In this document: piece by piece, positions 34,253 to 45,446 of the stretch
Numbering within the stretch: the first letter of the stretch is position 1
Layout of the letters: the number at the start of each line of letters is the position of its first letter
DNA from: Cryptomeria japonica
Lineage: Eukaryota; Streptophyta; Pinopsida; Cupressales; Cupressaceae
Length of the DNA: 64,000 nucleotides
Direction of reading: 5' to 3'
Assembly: GCF_030272615.1 (NCBI RefSeq)
Contig: NC_081412.1
Location: 345,395,870 to 345,459,869, forward strand
Program-made: the position numbers and the translations under genes
The notes under the pieces: generated by a model
What the model saw: the letters and a program-made list of their open reading frames with translations, nothing else
What the model was told of the DNA's origin: nothing
The model's database searches: none

Positions 34253-34556
34253 TGTTGGTCGAGTTTCAAACCCCGACCAACATGAGGTGATAACACTTCC
34301 TCCCACAAGTTGCTCATCGGATTTCAAAACCCGATGAGCATATTTCATCAAATTTTGCCAAGATTTGCCCAAGTGTAAATGAAGTTTCAAAACCCGATTT
34401 ACATGTTGAACTTCCTTAAGTGCAAATCGGGTTTTGAAACCCGATTTACACAGAATTGAGTTTTTATCCTCTAAACTTGCAAATCAAATTTTAAAACCTG
34501 ATTTGTACGTTTTTAGTCTATTTTGTTGCAAATCGAGTTTTGAAACCCAATTTGTA
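34253..34556. repeat. Array of six palindromes (hairpins)
   Basis: Six inverted repeats of about 29-32 bp at 34253-34282, 34311-34340, 34374-34403, 34420-34451, 34479-34507 and 34528-34556. The best one (34420) has arms AAATCGGGTTT and AAACCCGATTT around a TG loop with extra pairing outside. All share a core like GGGTTTYRAAACCC, while the outer arm bases differ (GTTGGTC, TGCTCATC, TGTAAAT, GCAAATC) but stay mostly self-complementary. Spacing is about 20-35 bp. It ends about 100 bp before the first codon of family C copy 2, so it could belong to that repeat's leader. Confidence 0.85.
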
Positions 34557-34649
34557 GGTCATGATATACAATGATATTTTTTCTAACTCTGAAAATTTGT
34601 TAAAACAAATTTGCAGTTTCTCTATCCAAAAATATTTTGTCAGATAGAC

Positions 34650-36803
34650 TTGCAACCCCTAGATGCCAGAACCATCTCCAAGCAAGAACATGAAATTCAA
34701 ATACAAAAAGTATTTGACCATGTTCTCAAAGTTCTCAATTTCCTCAAATGTCAAAGACATCAAGGATACTAAATTTGGGCATGTGGATATGTCCAAGTTC
34801 TTGAAATGAATAGAGAAATGACCACAAAGCTTCAACATCCTTGCGCTCATCAATAATGGCCTTCACCTAGTTCCATTGTTCCTAGTTGTGGGTCATTATC
34901 ATGAGTCCCTTTTGGTAGAAATGACTCACTTTGGCAAGGTAACTAGGAGTGTCAAAAATTCAAATCGGAAAGTGGTAATTAGACTAGATGCCGAATTCTT
35001 TGACAAAATATTCAGATGTCCAAATGTAGAGGAATGTGTAGTTGTTTCTTTTGAGATGGTTCAAGAGTATCATGATAAAAATAAATAAAAAATCAAGAAG
35101 AGCACGAGCACTAACTTACTAGAAGCATCTAGGCCAACGATCACCAGATGGCCTAAGTTCCTATACAAAAGTGATATTAGGGAAGAAATAGGAGATATGT
35201 AAGGTCAGAGGCCTACCTGCCTCACATATATTTTAAGATTGGATGTATTAATTCATTCAAATAACTAGAAAAGGTAGGGATATGATATACTGGGGAGAGC
35301 TAAGCAATGATTCAATCTATGAAAAACTTTCTCAAGTGACCACTACCCTAAAATTTTATATGACTTCCTATCAGGTATATGTTGTTGCATCCATGAGACA
35401 CTTTCCAGGTCTCACAATAGAGGGAGATATAATTTTTATTTCTGTTTATATGTATGACCCCCAATTGACCTTCAAGTAGAGATTGAATCATTTTTGAAAA
35501 TTCAATGATGCTTTCTTTGGAGCATTGATGTTCTCACTTGATCAAGGCTTCGAGGAGAGAAGAGTTTTTGTGGATGCTTGGAACATAGTGAAGAAATATT
35601 GATGTCTTTTTCTTCAGTTTCCCACATTTTCCTACATCAAGATTGGTTGTTATCAAGGATAACCTTTCATGTTTCCAAGGTACCCCAGTGATAAGATTGT
35701 CCTAATGGAGTTAAGCTGATGAGTCATTATTATTCATGGTCAACAATCCAAGGTGCATTTAGTCAACTTTAAGTTCCCTCTCTCAATTGGTCATTACATA
35801 GTGTCTACATCATACAAGGATAAGTAAATGAAAAATGAGATGCAATGGCTAACGATGAAAAGATTCAAGAGGAAGGAAAACTTTGACTATTGTGGCATGA
35901 AGGACAAACTCAAGAAGATTTATACTCATGTACACAAAATTGAGGATATTTGGATAGAGTGCAAGATTGATTAAGATGTGAGGAGATTGGATTAAAGTTG
36001 ACTCACACTTGAGTAGATTGATAATCTTAACTCTAATCTATAGAAAGCCATCCCACTACACAAGTTGTTGTAATATGGGGCATGGGTGGTTCCGGTAAAA
36101 CCACTCTTGCTAAACAATTATATAACAATACATATTAAACTATGGACAAGTCTAGTTCTTTATTAGATGTAAGGGATGTTGGTTCTAAAAGTGTATTGCA
36201 TACAAAAAATAAAAAACTTATAGAGGACCTTGGTCTCCATGGTGTATTGGTTGACAATATAGAAGAGGGGAAGAGGATTCATGTGAGCCATTTAAGATCT
36301 ATTTGAGTGCTCATTGTTCTTGATGATATGGACAATCGTAAAATATATGTACAAGGTAAGAATGTTGAGACTTCTATTCCTAGGATCCAATGCTCTCAAA
36401 AGGAATCTACCTCCATTAAAGAAAGGTTCCAAAGCATTATAGTGAATACCAACATATGGTTGTAAAGGAAAGGAATCAGGTTGAAGCCCTTCAAGACAAG
36501 ATCCAAGGAAGATATTGTAGGACCTCTTGGTAAGAAATCTGAACTCATGATCAATAATGGAGAAGATCCCTCTACCCCAAAGAAGGGACCTAAGCTTAAG
36601 TTCACAGTAGGAAAGGAGAAGAAAAGGAGAAAAGATGAAGCACTTATTCAAGCACAAGAACAAGTTGATGTTCATAATGAAGAATAAGAACATGAAGAGG
36701 GCTTACAGGAAGAAAATCTCTTAGAACCTCCTATAGACCAGGAATTTGCTTTAGAGGTAGTCGCAAAGGTTTCAAATCCTCCCACTACTACTGTGCAATA
36801 TTT
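34650..36803 (+). pseudogene. Family C repeat protein, copy 2, left part
   Basis: Starts at ATG 34663 (MPEPSPSKNMKFKYKKYL). It has the same order of motifs as copy 1 (VKDIKDTKFGHVDM, VIRLDAEFFDKIFRCPNVEE, LLEASRPTITRWPKFL, FYMTSYQVYVVASMRHF). Several stops and frame changes. It extends further left than copy 1 and so shows the true N-terminus of the family. At about 36027-36360 an NB-ARC fragment replaces family sequence. Broken off at 36803 by insertion G; the rest of the gene is at 45971-48542. Confidence 0.6.
36027..36360 (+). pseudogene. Captured NB-ARC fragment of a TIR-NBS-LRR type resistance gene
   Basis: In one frame: HPTTQVVVIWGMGGSGKTTL (P-loop, GxGGxGKTT), AKQLYNN, a DVRDVGSKS...LIEDLGLHGV segment, EEGKRI and VLIVLDDMDN (kinase-2 motif). 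These are the first two nucleotide-binding motifs of plant NB-ARC ATPases, and the aspartates LVLDD and the DVR segment are closest to TIR-type genes. Stops near 36136 and 36304. No kinase-3, LRR or TIR part is present. On both sides the sequence is family C, and copy 1 has about 80 bp of ordinary family sequence at this place, so the fragment was acquired by copy 2. Confidence 0.85.
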
Positions 36804-36993
36804 TGTCATAACCCTAAATTTCACTCCCTATTTTAAACATTTATTTTAAGTTGAATTAGAATGTTTCGGAATGAGTTTCTTTACAAATACTAAAGTAAAT
36901 TATTTTCTTAATAAAAAGTTACGTTTAAAATTAAATGTTAAAATATTTATTATAACTATTATGTCTCAAAATCAAATATTTGGTTTAGATAGA

Positions 36994-37024
<31 letters not shown>

Positions 37025-37093
37025 AAAATGTGTGTGTGCGTGTACTAAATATCTTCTTTAAAATGATATATTTAATTATAAAGCGATAATAAA

Positions 37094-37165
37094 GGGAATA
37101 ATCATAAAATGCATGAAGACAATAATCATAAAATGCATGAAGGGAATAATCATGAAATGAATGAA
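37094..37165. repeat. 24-bp tandem repeat, three copies
   Basis: AATAATCAT(A/G)AAATG(C/A)ATGAA at 37097, 37121 and 37145, period 24. Confidence 0.95.
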
Positions 37166-37777
37166 GGTAGGCTTTCTAATTAAAAGGGGAAGTTTATGAA
37201 ATCATAAGGGAGGAGATAACATTTCATTATTTTACATTATTTTACCAACAAAAGAACTTAGCCAAATTTTGGAGAGAAAAACCTTCTTCATGCTTGATTT
37301 TTTAATTTTGAAGAACGAATTGGTTTGAGGGTAGATTTGAATGGGGTTTATTGCATTGGAGTAGGAATTTAGAGGTCTTAAATGTTGTCCAAGAATTTTA
37401 CAAATTTTTTTGGTATATTGGGAGTTCTTTGCATTTTCATTTTGAAGAAAAATGAGTTAGGACTTCTCATATCTTCTTCATTTCTTCATCTTTTGAATTA
37501 AAATTTGTTGCAAATTGATTGTAGTATGATTTTAAGCATTCCCCCTCTTTAAATATTTTAATTTTAATGAGTATATTATTTGTATGCTTTATATTTGGAA
37601 AATCATGGGTTTATATGGGGAAATGTTGCTAAACTTTCATTGGATTATGGAAAGGAAATTTTGAAAGCATTATTGTGTTGTTGGGTGCATGGAGACCAAT
37701 AGGTTCTCTCAGATTATGGTTTTGAGTATCTTGGATTTTTAAGCTTTTGAGGTCCAACAATGGAGGTTCATGGCCTT

Positions 37778-38240
37778 TGTTAGAATTCGGAAGGATGAAT
37801 CCCCACAAGCTCAGTTATCTTCTACAAGAATACCTATCACACATATAGAGAAAATTGAACAACAAAATAATTGAAGACAATAAAAATAATTGATTGATTG
37901 AATTGCTTGAGTTAAAATGAAGGATATGGCATCCATATAAAGAAATATAACTCTAAAGATAGAAACCCTAAATGGTGGAATTTACAAGATAGACTGAGAG
38001 TTGAAACAGAATGCATGAATCAATCATGTATGCACAAATAGCATAATAGACTAATTAAATGTATGAAACTCTCAAAAACTAAACATAGTTTGCATTATGC
38101 ATGGAGATAAATATATATTAATTATCCCTAATTAATTAATAAACTAAATAACAATAATTAATTACTAATTAAGGCATTGATTATTTAGTGAATTAATGCA
38201 ATTAAGTGAATAATTAATGTATGAATTATTTACTCCGACA
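37778..38240 (-). mobile_element. 3' LTR of element D
   Basis: 463 bp. On the minus strand it follows a G7 purine tract (ATTTAGGGGGGG) and begins TGTCGGAGTAAATAA. Shares almost its whole sequence with each half of the other LTR. Confidence 0.9.
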
Positions 38241-39069
38241 CCCCCCCTAAATGCACAACTGGGGAGAGAGGCAAAAAATATGTAGGAAAAAAACATGAAA
38301 AGATGAATGCAAGATGGGTCTCAACATAAAACTTGATAAGGTACCCATGAACAAACATGTAAGTTTCTCAAAAATTAAGCAAAGGAGAAAACCCAATGGG
38401 AACAAAACTCCTCTCCAAAAGAGAAACCAAAAAGAAAGTACAAAACCAATGTCTCAAGAGACTCTCTCAAGAACATATGTACAACCAACCCCCCATGAGA
38501 GAGGATTGAGGCTCCAAAGCCCCCTAGAATGATAGAACCCCAGTGTTGATGATCAAACTGATGTGGCTCCAATATGGAGGAAACAAAGTCAATGGACAAA
38601 GAAGCGGAAAAACTTGTATGTAAGAAAAAATTGGAAAACTAGGATGCTGATCAAAGGAGAATGAATGATGATCATGTAAAGGAAGCTCCAAGGATGGTGG
38701 GATAACAGATGCATTGAATCTTTTATCTGAGAGGGAATGAACATCCTCTGATATGTCCTCAACAATAGTAGTAGTGGGCTCAATTCATGGAGCTACAATG
38801 TCAGGCGGTGCTGAAGAGGAATCCTGCTGAATAGATGCAAACTCAATAGGAGGTGGAGGTATAGAAGTCACAACACTGGTCTCAGGAACAACACATAAGT
38901 TCAAGTGACCCGACTTCACCTCAACATTCTCTCTTGAAAAAAGAGAGTGATTCTCAAACAATGAAGAAGATGGACCAAAATAATAAAAGGAGTACAAGCG
39001 GGAAGAATGATCAACTATCCCTGTGGCAACAATGTCTCCAGTCTCACTGTCTCTGATGTGCACTGAATC
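38241..39069 (-). pseudogene. Element D: remnant after protease
   Basis: Minus-strand frames such as HIRDSETGDIVATGIVDHSSRL (39063-38785) resemble the end of the protease to gag-pre-integrase region of copia elements, then go over into Ser/Pro-rich sequence without integrase motifs. The large pol section must have been lost by deletion here. Several stops. Confidence 0.5.
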
Positions 39070-40299
39070 TCATGTGAACTTAAATGTCTTCCCTATCCCA
39101 CTGTGAAAAAATTGATAAATAAAGAGAAGGTTAGTAGATAAAGATGGTAGACAAAGTACATCATTGAAAGTACCATCATCAATGTTGATAGAACCCTTCC
39201 CACATATTGTCATAACAGTGTTGTTGCCCATCAAGATGTGTGGTGTAGGAGAAGCTTGAAAATATGAGAAAACATCCTGAGAAGATGCCATATGGTGTGA
39301 AGCACCTCAATCTAGTAGCCATTGAGAAGAGGGTGGACTAGTGGTTGCACATAATGCATGACCCTTTCCATTGGGTTATCCATCTGTCTAGAATGAAGGA
39401 GAAGAAGAAGAAGGAATATTTCTCTTTTCAAGAAGAGCTATCAAATCTGAAATATGTTTCTCATATCCATCATACTTCTTCTTGTGGCAATGTGACTCAT
39501 CATGCCCTGACTTTTTGCAATAAGCACAAATAGGTCTTTCTCTCTTCATTGATTCTCCCTTAGGAGAAGGTGAACTAGAGGTGTTCTGTGAACTGAAATC
39601 CTTTCCATGCCTTTTGGTCTTTGGATTCTATTTCTTTGCTTTGCTATATGAAGCCTTCGTGTCCGTCTGATGTGGTGTAGTAAGAAAAGCTAAAGCTTTT
39701 GAAGGCTTCAATGTACCCATCTGAATCAACTTTGATTGTTCTCGCATGAGTTGAATGGAAAACTCATCAAGAGAAGGCATTGTGTACTTGGAGCCCATAG
39801 CATCCTTTGTAGCATAGAAGGCAAAAACAAAGACAGAATAATTCAGACCAAGCTTTGCAAAAATATAAAGGATCAATTGATCATCTTTCTTCTCAATACC
39901 AAACTGCTTTAGTTGAAGCCTCAAGGACTTAAGCTTTGTGAAGATGTCCTGGATCATGTCAAAATCATAAGGATTAAGACATATAAACTCATTCTCTAAC
40001 TGATAACTCCAGAGTGTGTCTTGCTTTCCAAATAGAAGCTCAAGTTGCGCCCAAACTTCTTGCGGTGTATTACAAGACTCAACATGAAACAAGAGATCAG
40101 GAGAGATACACATACAAAGAGTGCCGAAAGCTTCATCACATCTATTGAATCATTTCCTCTTTTTTGCAACACCTATTGGTTCGATTTCTATACCCATGGT
40201 GACTCGATACAACCCCAACTTTTTAAGAGTGATCTCCATGTGAGACTTCCACTTGAGAAAATTAGATATGGTAACAAGAGGCATGTTTCTTTTCTCCAT
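39070..40299 (-). pseudogene. Element D: copia Gag, zinc knuckle and protease start
   Basis: Starts MEKRNMPLVTISNFLKWKSH at 40299. Gag of the copia type: EVWAQLELLFGKQD, then a CCHC knuckle CAYCKKSGHDESHC near 39510, then WLLD-stop-GASHHM near 39310, the copia protease active site DSGASHHM with Ser changed to a stop. PHILMGNNTVMTICGKGSI follows, typical of that protease. Stops at about 40150, 39390 and 39310. Confidence 0.85.
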
Positions 40300-41475
40300 G
40301 ATGCTGGAAAAATTACAAATCTAAGACAAGAAAAATACAGTAATAGAGCCCAAAAATCAGAACAAAATTCTTCTAAGAACAAGAATGGCAAAGCTCGGAT
40401 CATAGGAAGGCAAAATAGGAACAAAACAAGAAATGTTGAATTTGGAAGGAAGAGATATAAATCTGGTAAACAATCTGCAAAAATAGACCTCAAATCTAGA
40501 TAGAGCTCTGAATCAGCTTTCCGTAAATATCTTGTTTGTGAAAAATGGAGTCTAGACGCACAAGATATGCCCCTGGGAGTGCAAACAATAACTTCTGACT
40601 TCAACTGGAAAAAAGCCTGAAAACAACAAAATCTGAAAAAAATACCTCCAACACTGGATCATACTCAGAATTATCTTTTCGGCAATATCTTGTTTGCACG
40701 ATTTCGATACTGTATTCTCTCGATATCTCAAAAAAAAACCAACTTGCTCAAAAAGGCTTCAAAGCAAGGGCAAGGTGGCTGGCTGGTGGTCGCCTGGTGG
40801 AGGTGGCAGCTTGACGAAGGTGGCAGCATGGTTGAGTGGAGGTGGTGGAATGACTGAGTGGAGGCAGCCAAGTGATTTAGGCTAGGCGATGGTTTGCAAA
40901 AAGCCACTAGCGACTTTGCTGACGACATAGGTGACCAAGGTCGCAGGCTGTGGGGACGCTGGCGACTAAGCATCGGCGGTCTCCAAAAAGCCCGAATAGA
41001 AACTTCACAAACTTTGATGGTTGCTTGTGATCACTCCTCAGGTTGGTTGTGGTATTTGGTAGACTGCATCGTCCTTTTAGGCCTACGCAAAAAATAAAAA
41101 TTCCTGATTGTTTTTGCTTTGTTCATACAGTACGACCGAGACAAAGAAAGAAATTGCGTTAGAGGTCCCCATCACCCAAAATAGGCAAATTTTATATCAA
41201 AATTCATCTAAAAGGCCTTCTGAAACCCATGGCGAGGTCTGTTTGGGCCCAAAATGCTTTGAATCTTTGGGTACCCTTTGGAACAAAGAAAGCCTTGGAA
41301 CTTCAAACCCTTGCAAAATGGACTCCGTGTATCCAATTTTAGCGAAACAAAAAGCGATTCTGACTTTCTTGAGCCTTTTGGAACTGATGGTGTGCTCCAA
41401 ATTAACCTAATATGAATGATTTTTTATCTATGAAAATAATCTAAAAAAAAATGAATAGGAATCTTCAGATCTAGA
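40300..41475 (-). other. Leader of element D, no gene recognised
   Basis: About 1.2 kb between primer site and Gag. A GC-rich patch at 40765-41000 (GGTGGAGGTGGCAGC-like, minus-strand CCACC-rich) differs from its surroundings and could be captured DNA. Nothing identifiable. Confidence 0.5.
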
Positions 41476-41487
41476 GCTCTGATACCA
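41476..41487 (-). other. Primer binding site of element D
   Basis: TGGTATCAGAGC on the minus strand, directly at the LTR end without spacer, in contrast to the two-base spacer of A and B. Confidence 0.9.
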
Positions 41488-42419
41488 TGTTAGAATTCAG
41501 AAGGACGAATCCCCACAAGGCTAGTTATCTTCTGTAAGAATGTCTATCACACATACAAAGAAAATTAAACAACAAAATAATTGAATACAATAACAATAAT
41601 TGATTGATTGAATTGCTTGAGTTACAATGAAGGATATGACATCCTTATAAAGAAATCTAACTCTAAAGATAGAAACCCTAAATGGTGGAGTTTACAAGAT
41701 AGACTGAGAGTTGAAACATAATGCATGAATCAGTCATGTATGCACAAATAGCATAATAGACTAATTAAAAGCATGAAACTCTCAAAATCTAAACATAGTT
41801 TACTTTTCCTAGTTTGCATTATGCATGGAGATAAATATTAATTAATTATACCTAATTAATTAATTAACTAAATAATAAATGCCAATAATTAATTACTAAT
41901 TAAGGCATCGATTATTTAGTGAATTAATGCAATTAAGTGAATAAGTAATGTGACGAATCCCCACAAGGCTAGTTATCTTTTGCAAGAATGCCTATCACAC
42001 ATACAAAGAAAATTGAACAACAAAATAATTGAATACAATAATGATAATTGATTGATTGAATTGCTCGAGTTACAATGAAGGATATGACATCCTTATAAAG
42101 AATTCTAACTCTAAAGATAGAAACCCTAAATGGTGGAGCTTACAAGATAGACTGAGAGTTGAAACATAATGCATGAATCAGTCATGTATGCACAAATATC
42201 ATAATAGACTAATTAAAAGCATGAAACTTTCAAAATCTAAACATAGTTTGCTTTTCCTAGTTTGCATTATGCATGGAGATAAATATTAATTAATTATACC
42301 TAATTAATTAATTAACTAAATAATAAATGTCAATAATTAATTACTAATTAAGGCATCGATTATTTAGTGAATTAATGCAATTAAGTGAATAATTAATGTA
42401 TGAATTATTTACTCCAACA
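41488..42419 (-). mobile_element. 5' LTR of element D with internal tandem duplication
   Basis: 932 bp, twice the length of the partner LTR. GACGAATCCCCACAAGGCTA occurs at 41504 and 41952 (offset 448), and both units run through CTAATTAATTAATTAACTAA and AATTAAGTGAATAA. The second unit lacks the first 16 bases of the LTR, and the first lacks the last 20 or so. This fits a duplication inside one LTR. Confidence 0.9.
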
Positions 42420-43816
42420 GTCTCTTGGATTGGTTTTTATTCAAAAAGTGAATTTTATTCAAAAAATGAAATTTAGGTATATTAATGACACAGTTTAATA
42501 TGGAATGTTATATATATATTTTAAATTTTTTTTTATTTGGATTAAGTTGAGTTTGTCTTCAATCAATTATGGTCATGATAGGATAAACTTAAAATCAAGG
42601 GGAAAAGGGTAGTCAAGGTTAGTAAAATGATGTGTAATTTATGTACCTTCAATATATGGTTTCAATTTGAATGCAATTCAACATGCCATTATAGATGATT
42701 TAATCTATCTAAAAAATTTATAGAAAAAGGATTAACATCAATCTAAGAAATTAACTTCAATGTAATCTACACAATTATTGACATGAAATATATAATATAG
42801 GCAACTCTATAATATCTTCATTTGACACCCTACTTGTAGTGTGGATATTAAGAACAAGGATGCATAAATATAGGAGTGCTTATGTTAAAGTTGTTCTTCT
42901 AGTGTTTGATTCAAGAGTACCTTGTGATAGTTAATGATGAGCAACTCATTTAACTTTAAGGTAGGGGACATAGATTAATGTATCATTTCAAGGGAAAACC
43001 ATAATGTCATGATTCAAAGTAGGGGACATAGATTAATGTATCATTTCAAGGGAAAACCATAATGTCATGATTCATGATCTTGGTCATTATCATACATGAG
43101 GATATTTTTATCTTATCAAGTAGTTTTCTATTATTGACCATAAGGAGTTGAGAAAAAACTAGTACATTATTTGTTGAAAAATAATATTGAGTGTGGCTCG
43201 AGTTAGGTTGGAAGTGATCTAGAGGATACAATGAGCTAGGACCTTATTTTATTAAAAATTGCCATCATAAATCCATAAGTTAACCTCTGGGTTGAATCAA
43301 TTGAACCTAATATGATACAAAGTTCTATAATCAAGGTCATATGGCCATAGCTAATATGTTTTCTTTAAAACCCATTTTAGGTTAAATTCAATTGATTCAC
43401 CTTTTGGGAAGATAAAAAAAAACTAATGGCAAAGAAAGATGGATGATATTGGCTCTATTAAATGTATTTAAGCACTAGGGTTAGAAAAAAATAAAGCTTT
43501 TGATCCATTAATACTTCCATTGATTTGCAAGGATCTCGTCAAAGATGCATAATTGGACAGTTTTTAATTACTAATTAACAAGCATAGTTTCACTATCAAA
43601 CATCATGTAGGAAGAAAAACTTCTCAATTGAATTAATACATGTGTTGGTTAAAAGATTAATCATTATAAGTCTATGGTTTTTTATAAAATCATTCATTGA
43701 TATTATAGAAGGTGAATATAAATTTAAACATGGATATTATATGTTCATATGTATAATTTAATGAAATGGAAGTGATCTATTAGTTGGGAGCAATTGGGAC
43801 AAATGAAAATGTGTGT
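42420..43816. other. AT-rich body of insertion G, no gene
   Basis: No coding motifs. It holds the 58-bp tandem duplication listed separately. Confidence 0.5.
42961..43076. repeat. 58-bp tandem duplication
   Basis: GTAGGGGACATAGATTAATG at 42961 and again at 43019. The units look identical apart from the ends. Confidence 0.95.
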
Positions 43817-43833
43817 AATGGAAATTAAATGTG
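43817..43833. repeat. Left target-site duplication of retroposon E
   Basis: AATGGAAATTAAATGTG, repeated exactly at 45430-45446 after the A tract of E. Confidence 0.92.
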
Positions 43834-45430
43834 ATAGGCTAATTTAGAAGACAGACTGTGATGTCGTGTCGAGTCGCCTCGTGGGATAGGGTTCCTTCTT
43901 CCCCTGGTCATGTGGCCCGAATCTGGGCGACTGTGGCAAAGGGAGGTAGGTCTCAAACCCGACCGAGTGTGGAGTCTATTGGTGGTTCTGCGGCGGCGCG
44001 AAACCAACATCGTTTAGATGCTCAGGTTGATGGCTTGCGTCAAGGTTTTGGTTTTCAAACCCGCTCTTGGCCCATTTTCGAGAATGACAGGTGGGAGGGG
44101 GGAAGCGTTGGGAGGGAGTTGATCCAGAGGGTTTCCCGTTTTCTACCAGGAGGCGTGTCTCATGGAATGGGTAAACCAGCCCTTACTGCTATGACTTTGG
44201 TCCCCAAGGCCAAATCTACTTCTGTTTTTCTGTTGGAAGAGGTTAAGAAGGAAGTTGAACATAATGAAGTGGTTTTTTTAGAGTTAGGGCTTATTGGGCG
44301 CTTCATAGGTAGATGGCCGAGTCTTGGTGATTTACACAAATGGATCTCAGTTAATTGGGAAACCTTGGTGGAGGATTATGTTCAGATTTACCCACACGCT
44401 CGTGGCCTTTTTGTTGTGGTTTTCCAAAGTGTGGTAGACAGAAACAAAGTCCTTGGTAGTGGTCATTAGAGTTGGGAGGATAAACACGTGTTGATGTTGA
44501 AACTGTGGCATCCGACTTTCAACCCTGAATCAGAGTCCTTCGATCGGACTCCTCTTTGGATCAGACTTCCAAACCTTCCAATGCAGTATTGGTTTGACTC
44601 CTATTTTGAAGCTGTCGGGAACTCCTTAGGTATGTTTTTAATGGCAGATGAAGACTCTTTAAATCTGTTGCATACTACTTTCGCTTATCTGTTGGTTGCG
44701 GTGGATGTTACCATGGGTCTCCCTTCTAAAATTTCCATTACAGTCTTCCAAAGGGAGCTGGCTTCAGTCTGTAGATAATGAAGGGATTCCTTTCAGATGT
44801 AGGCGATGTTTTAAGATGGGGCATATTGTTGATTCTTGCACTAGGCTTAGGGTGAAGCGTTCAGCGTCTTGGTGGAAAGAGGTTACTCCACAATTTTATA
44901 TGGTGGATAAGGTGGTAGGCGATCCGTCCCCCCAAAAAAATTAAAAATCATGGGGGATCTTTCTAGTGATAAGGGTTTGGACCCAACCATTAATATGCAA
45001 AGTACAGTTAGTGGTTTGGGGTGTGCAATTAATGGAGGCTCTCTTTTGGTTGGGAACTCTACATAGGTTGGTTGTGCATCTGAGCAAAAGATGGAGGGTG
45101 AAGTTGTGCCTGAACAGAAGTTGGAGAATGGGTTTGGTTCTCAAGGAGATTGTTTTGTAGGTGTTAGGGAGGGGCACCATGCTATTCAGAAAGTGGATTG
45201 TGCTGGGATCCAAAATCTGAAGTTGTTGGAGAATACTCAAGCGGATGGATGGATTGAGGTGAAACGAAAGAAAGGTAAGAAGGGTTTGATTGGGAGTGAC
45301 TGTATTGCCCCTCTGCTGGAGGGTGGAGGTGTTCCTGAGGAGGTGGCTCCCTAATTGTAGCCACCACTAGTTTAGGCCAGTTTCAATCTCGGATCTATTA
45401 ATAAAATAATCTTATTACCGACCAAAAAAA
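43834..45430 (+). mobile_element. Retroposon E: ORF1-only LINE-like element (half-LINE)
   Basis: About 1.6 kb of comparatively GC-rich DNA in AT-rich surroundings. It contains a full LINE ORF1, then only about 65 bp to a 3' end AATAATCTTATTACCGACC followed by a short A tract. It is flanked by an exact 16-17 bp direct repeat (43817-43833 and 45430-45446), as produced by target-primed reverse transcription. No ORF2 exists between ORF1 and the A tract. It must have used the enzymes of a complete LINE. Confidence 0.85.
43858..45354 (+). pseudogene. ORF1 protein of retroposon E (DUF4283 and CCHC knuckle)
   Basis: From MMSCRVASWDRV at 43858. DUF4283-like region (FLELGLIGRFIGRWPSLGDL, YVQIYPHARGLFVVVF, LKLWHPTFNPE, TPLWIRLPNLPMQYW), then the knuckle CRRCFKMGHIVDSC near 44795, and the ending DGWIEVKRKKGKKG, which is how plant LINE ORF1 proteins end. 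A stop lies at 44467-44469, a frameshift near 44775 and another later. ORF1 proteins of this kind bind RNA. The related ORF1 in fragment F (minus strand) is followed by ORF2; this one is not. Confidence 0.85.
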
Positions 45431-45446
45431 ATGGAAATTAAATGTG
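45430..45446. repeat. Right target-site duplication of retroposon E
   Basis: AATGGAAATTAAATGTG, same as 43817-43833, directly after the A tract. Confidence 0.92.

Larger units (their letters stand above)
37778..42419 (-). mobile_element. Element D: internally deleted Ty1/copia retrotransposon
   Basis: LTRs at 37778-38240 and 41488-42419, ends TGTTAGAATTC...ACTCCRACA on the plus strand. Primer site GCTCTGATACCA at 41476-41487 (minus strand TGGTATCAGAGC). On the minus strand gag, a zinc knuckle and the start of protease can be read, but integrase, RT and RNase H are absent. The flanks GCCTT and GTCTC agree at three of five bases. Internal length about 3.2 kb; it cannot move by itself. Confidence 0.85.

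Noticed and set aside
34253-34556. CRISPR-like array
   Set aside because: Units are imperfect palindromes with irregular spacing and variable arms, there are no true spacers or cas genes, and the surroundings are plant repeats.
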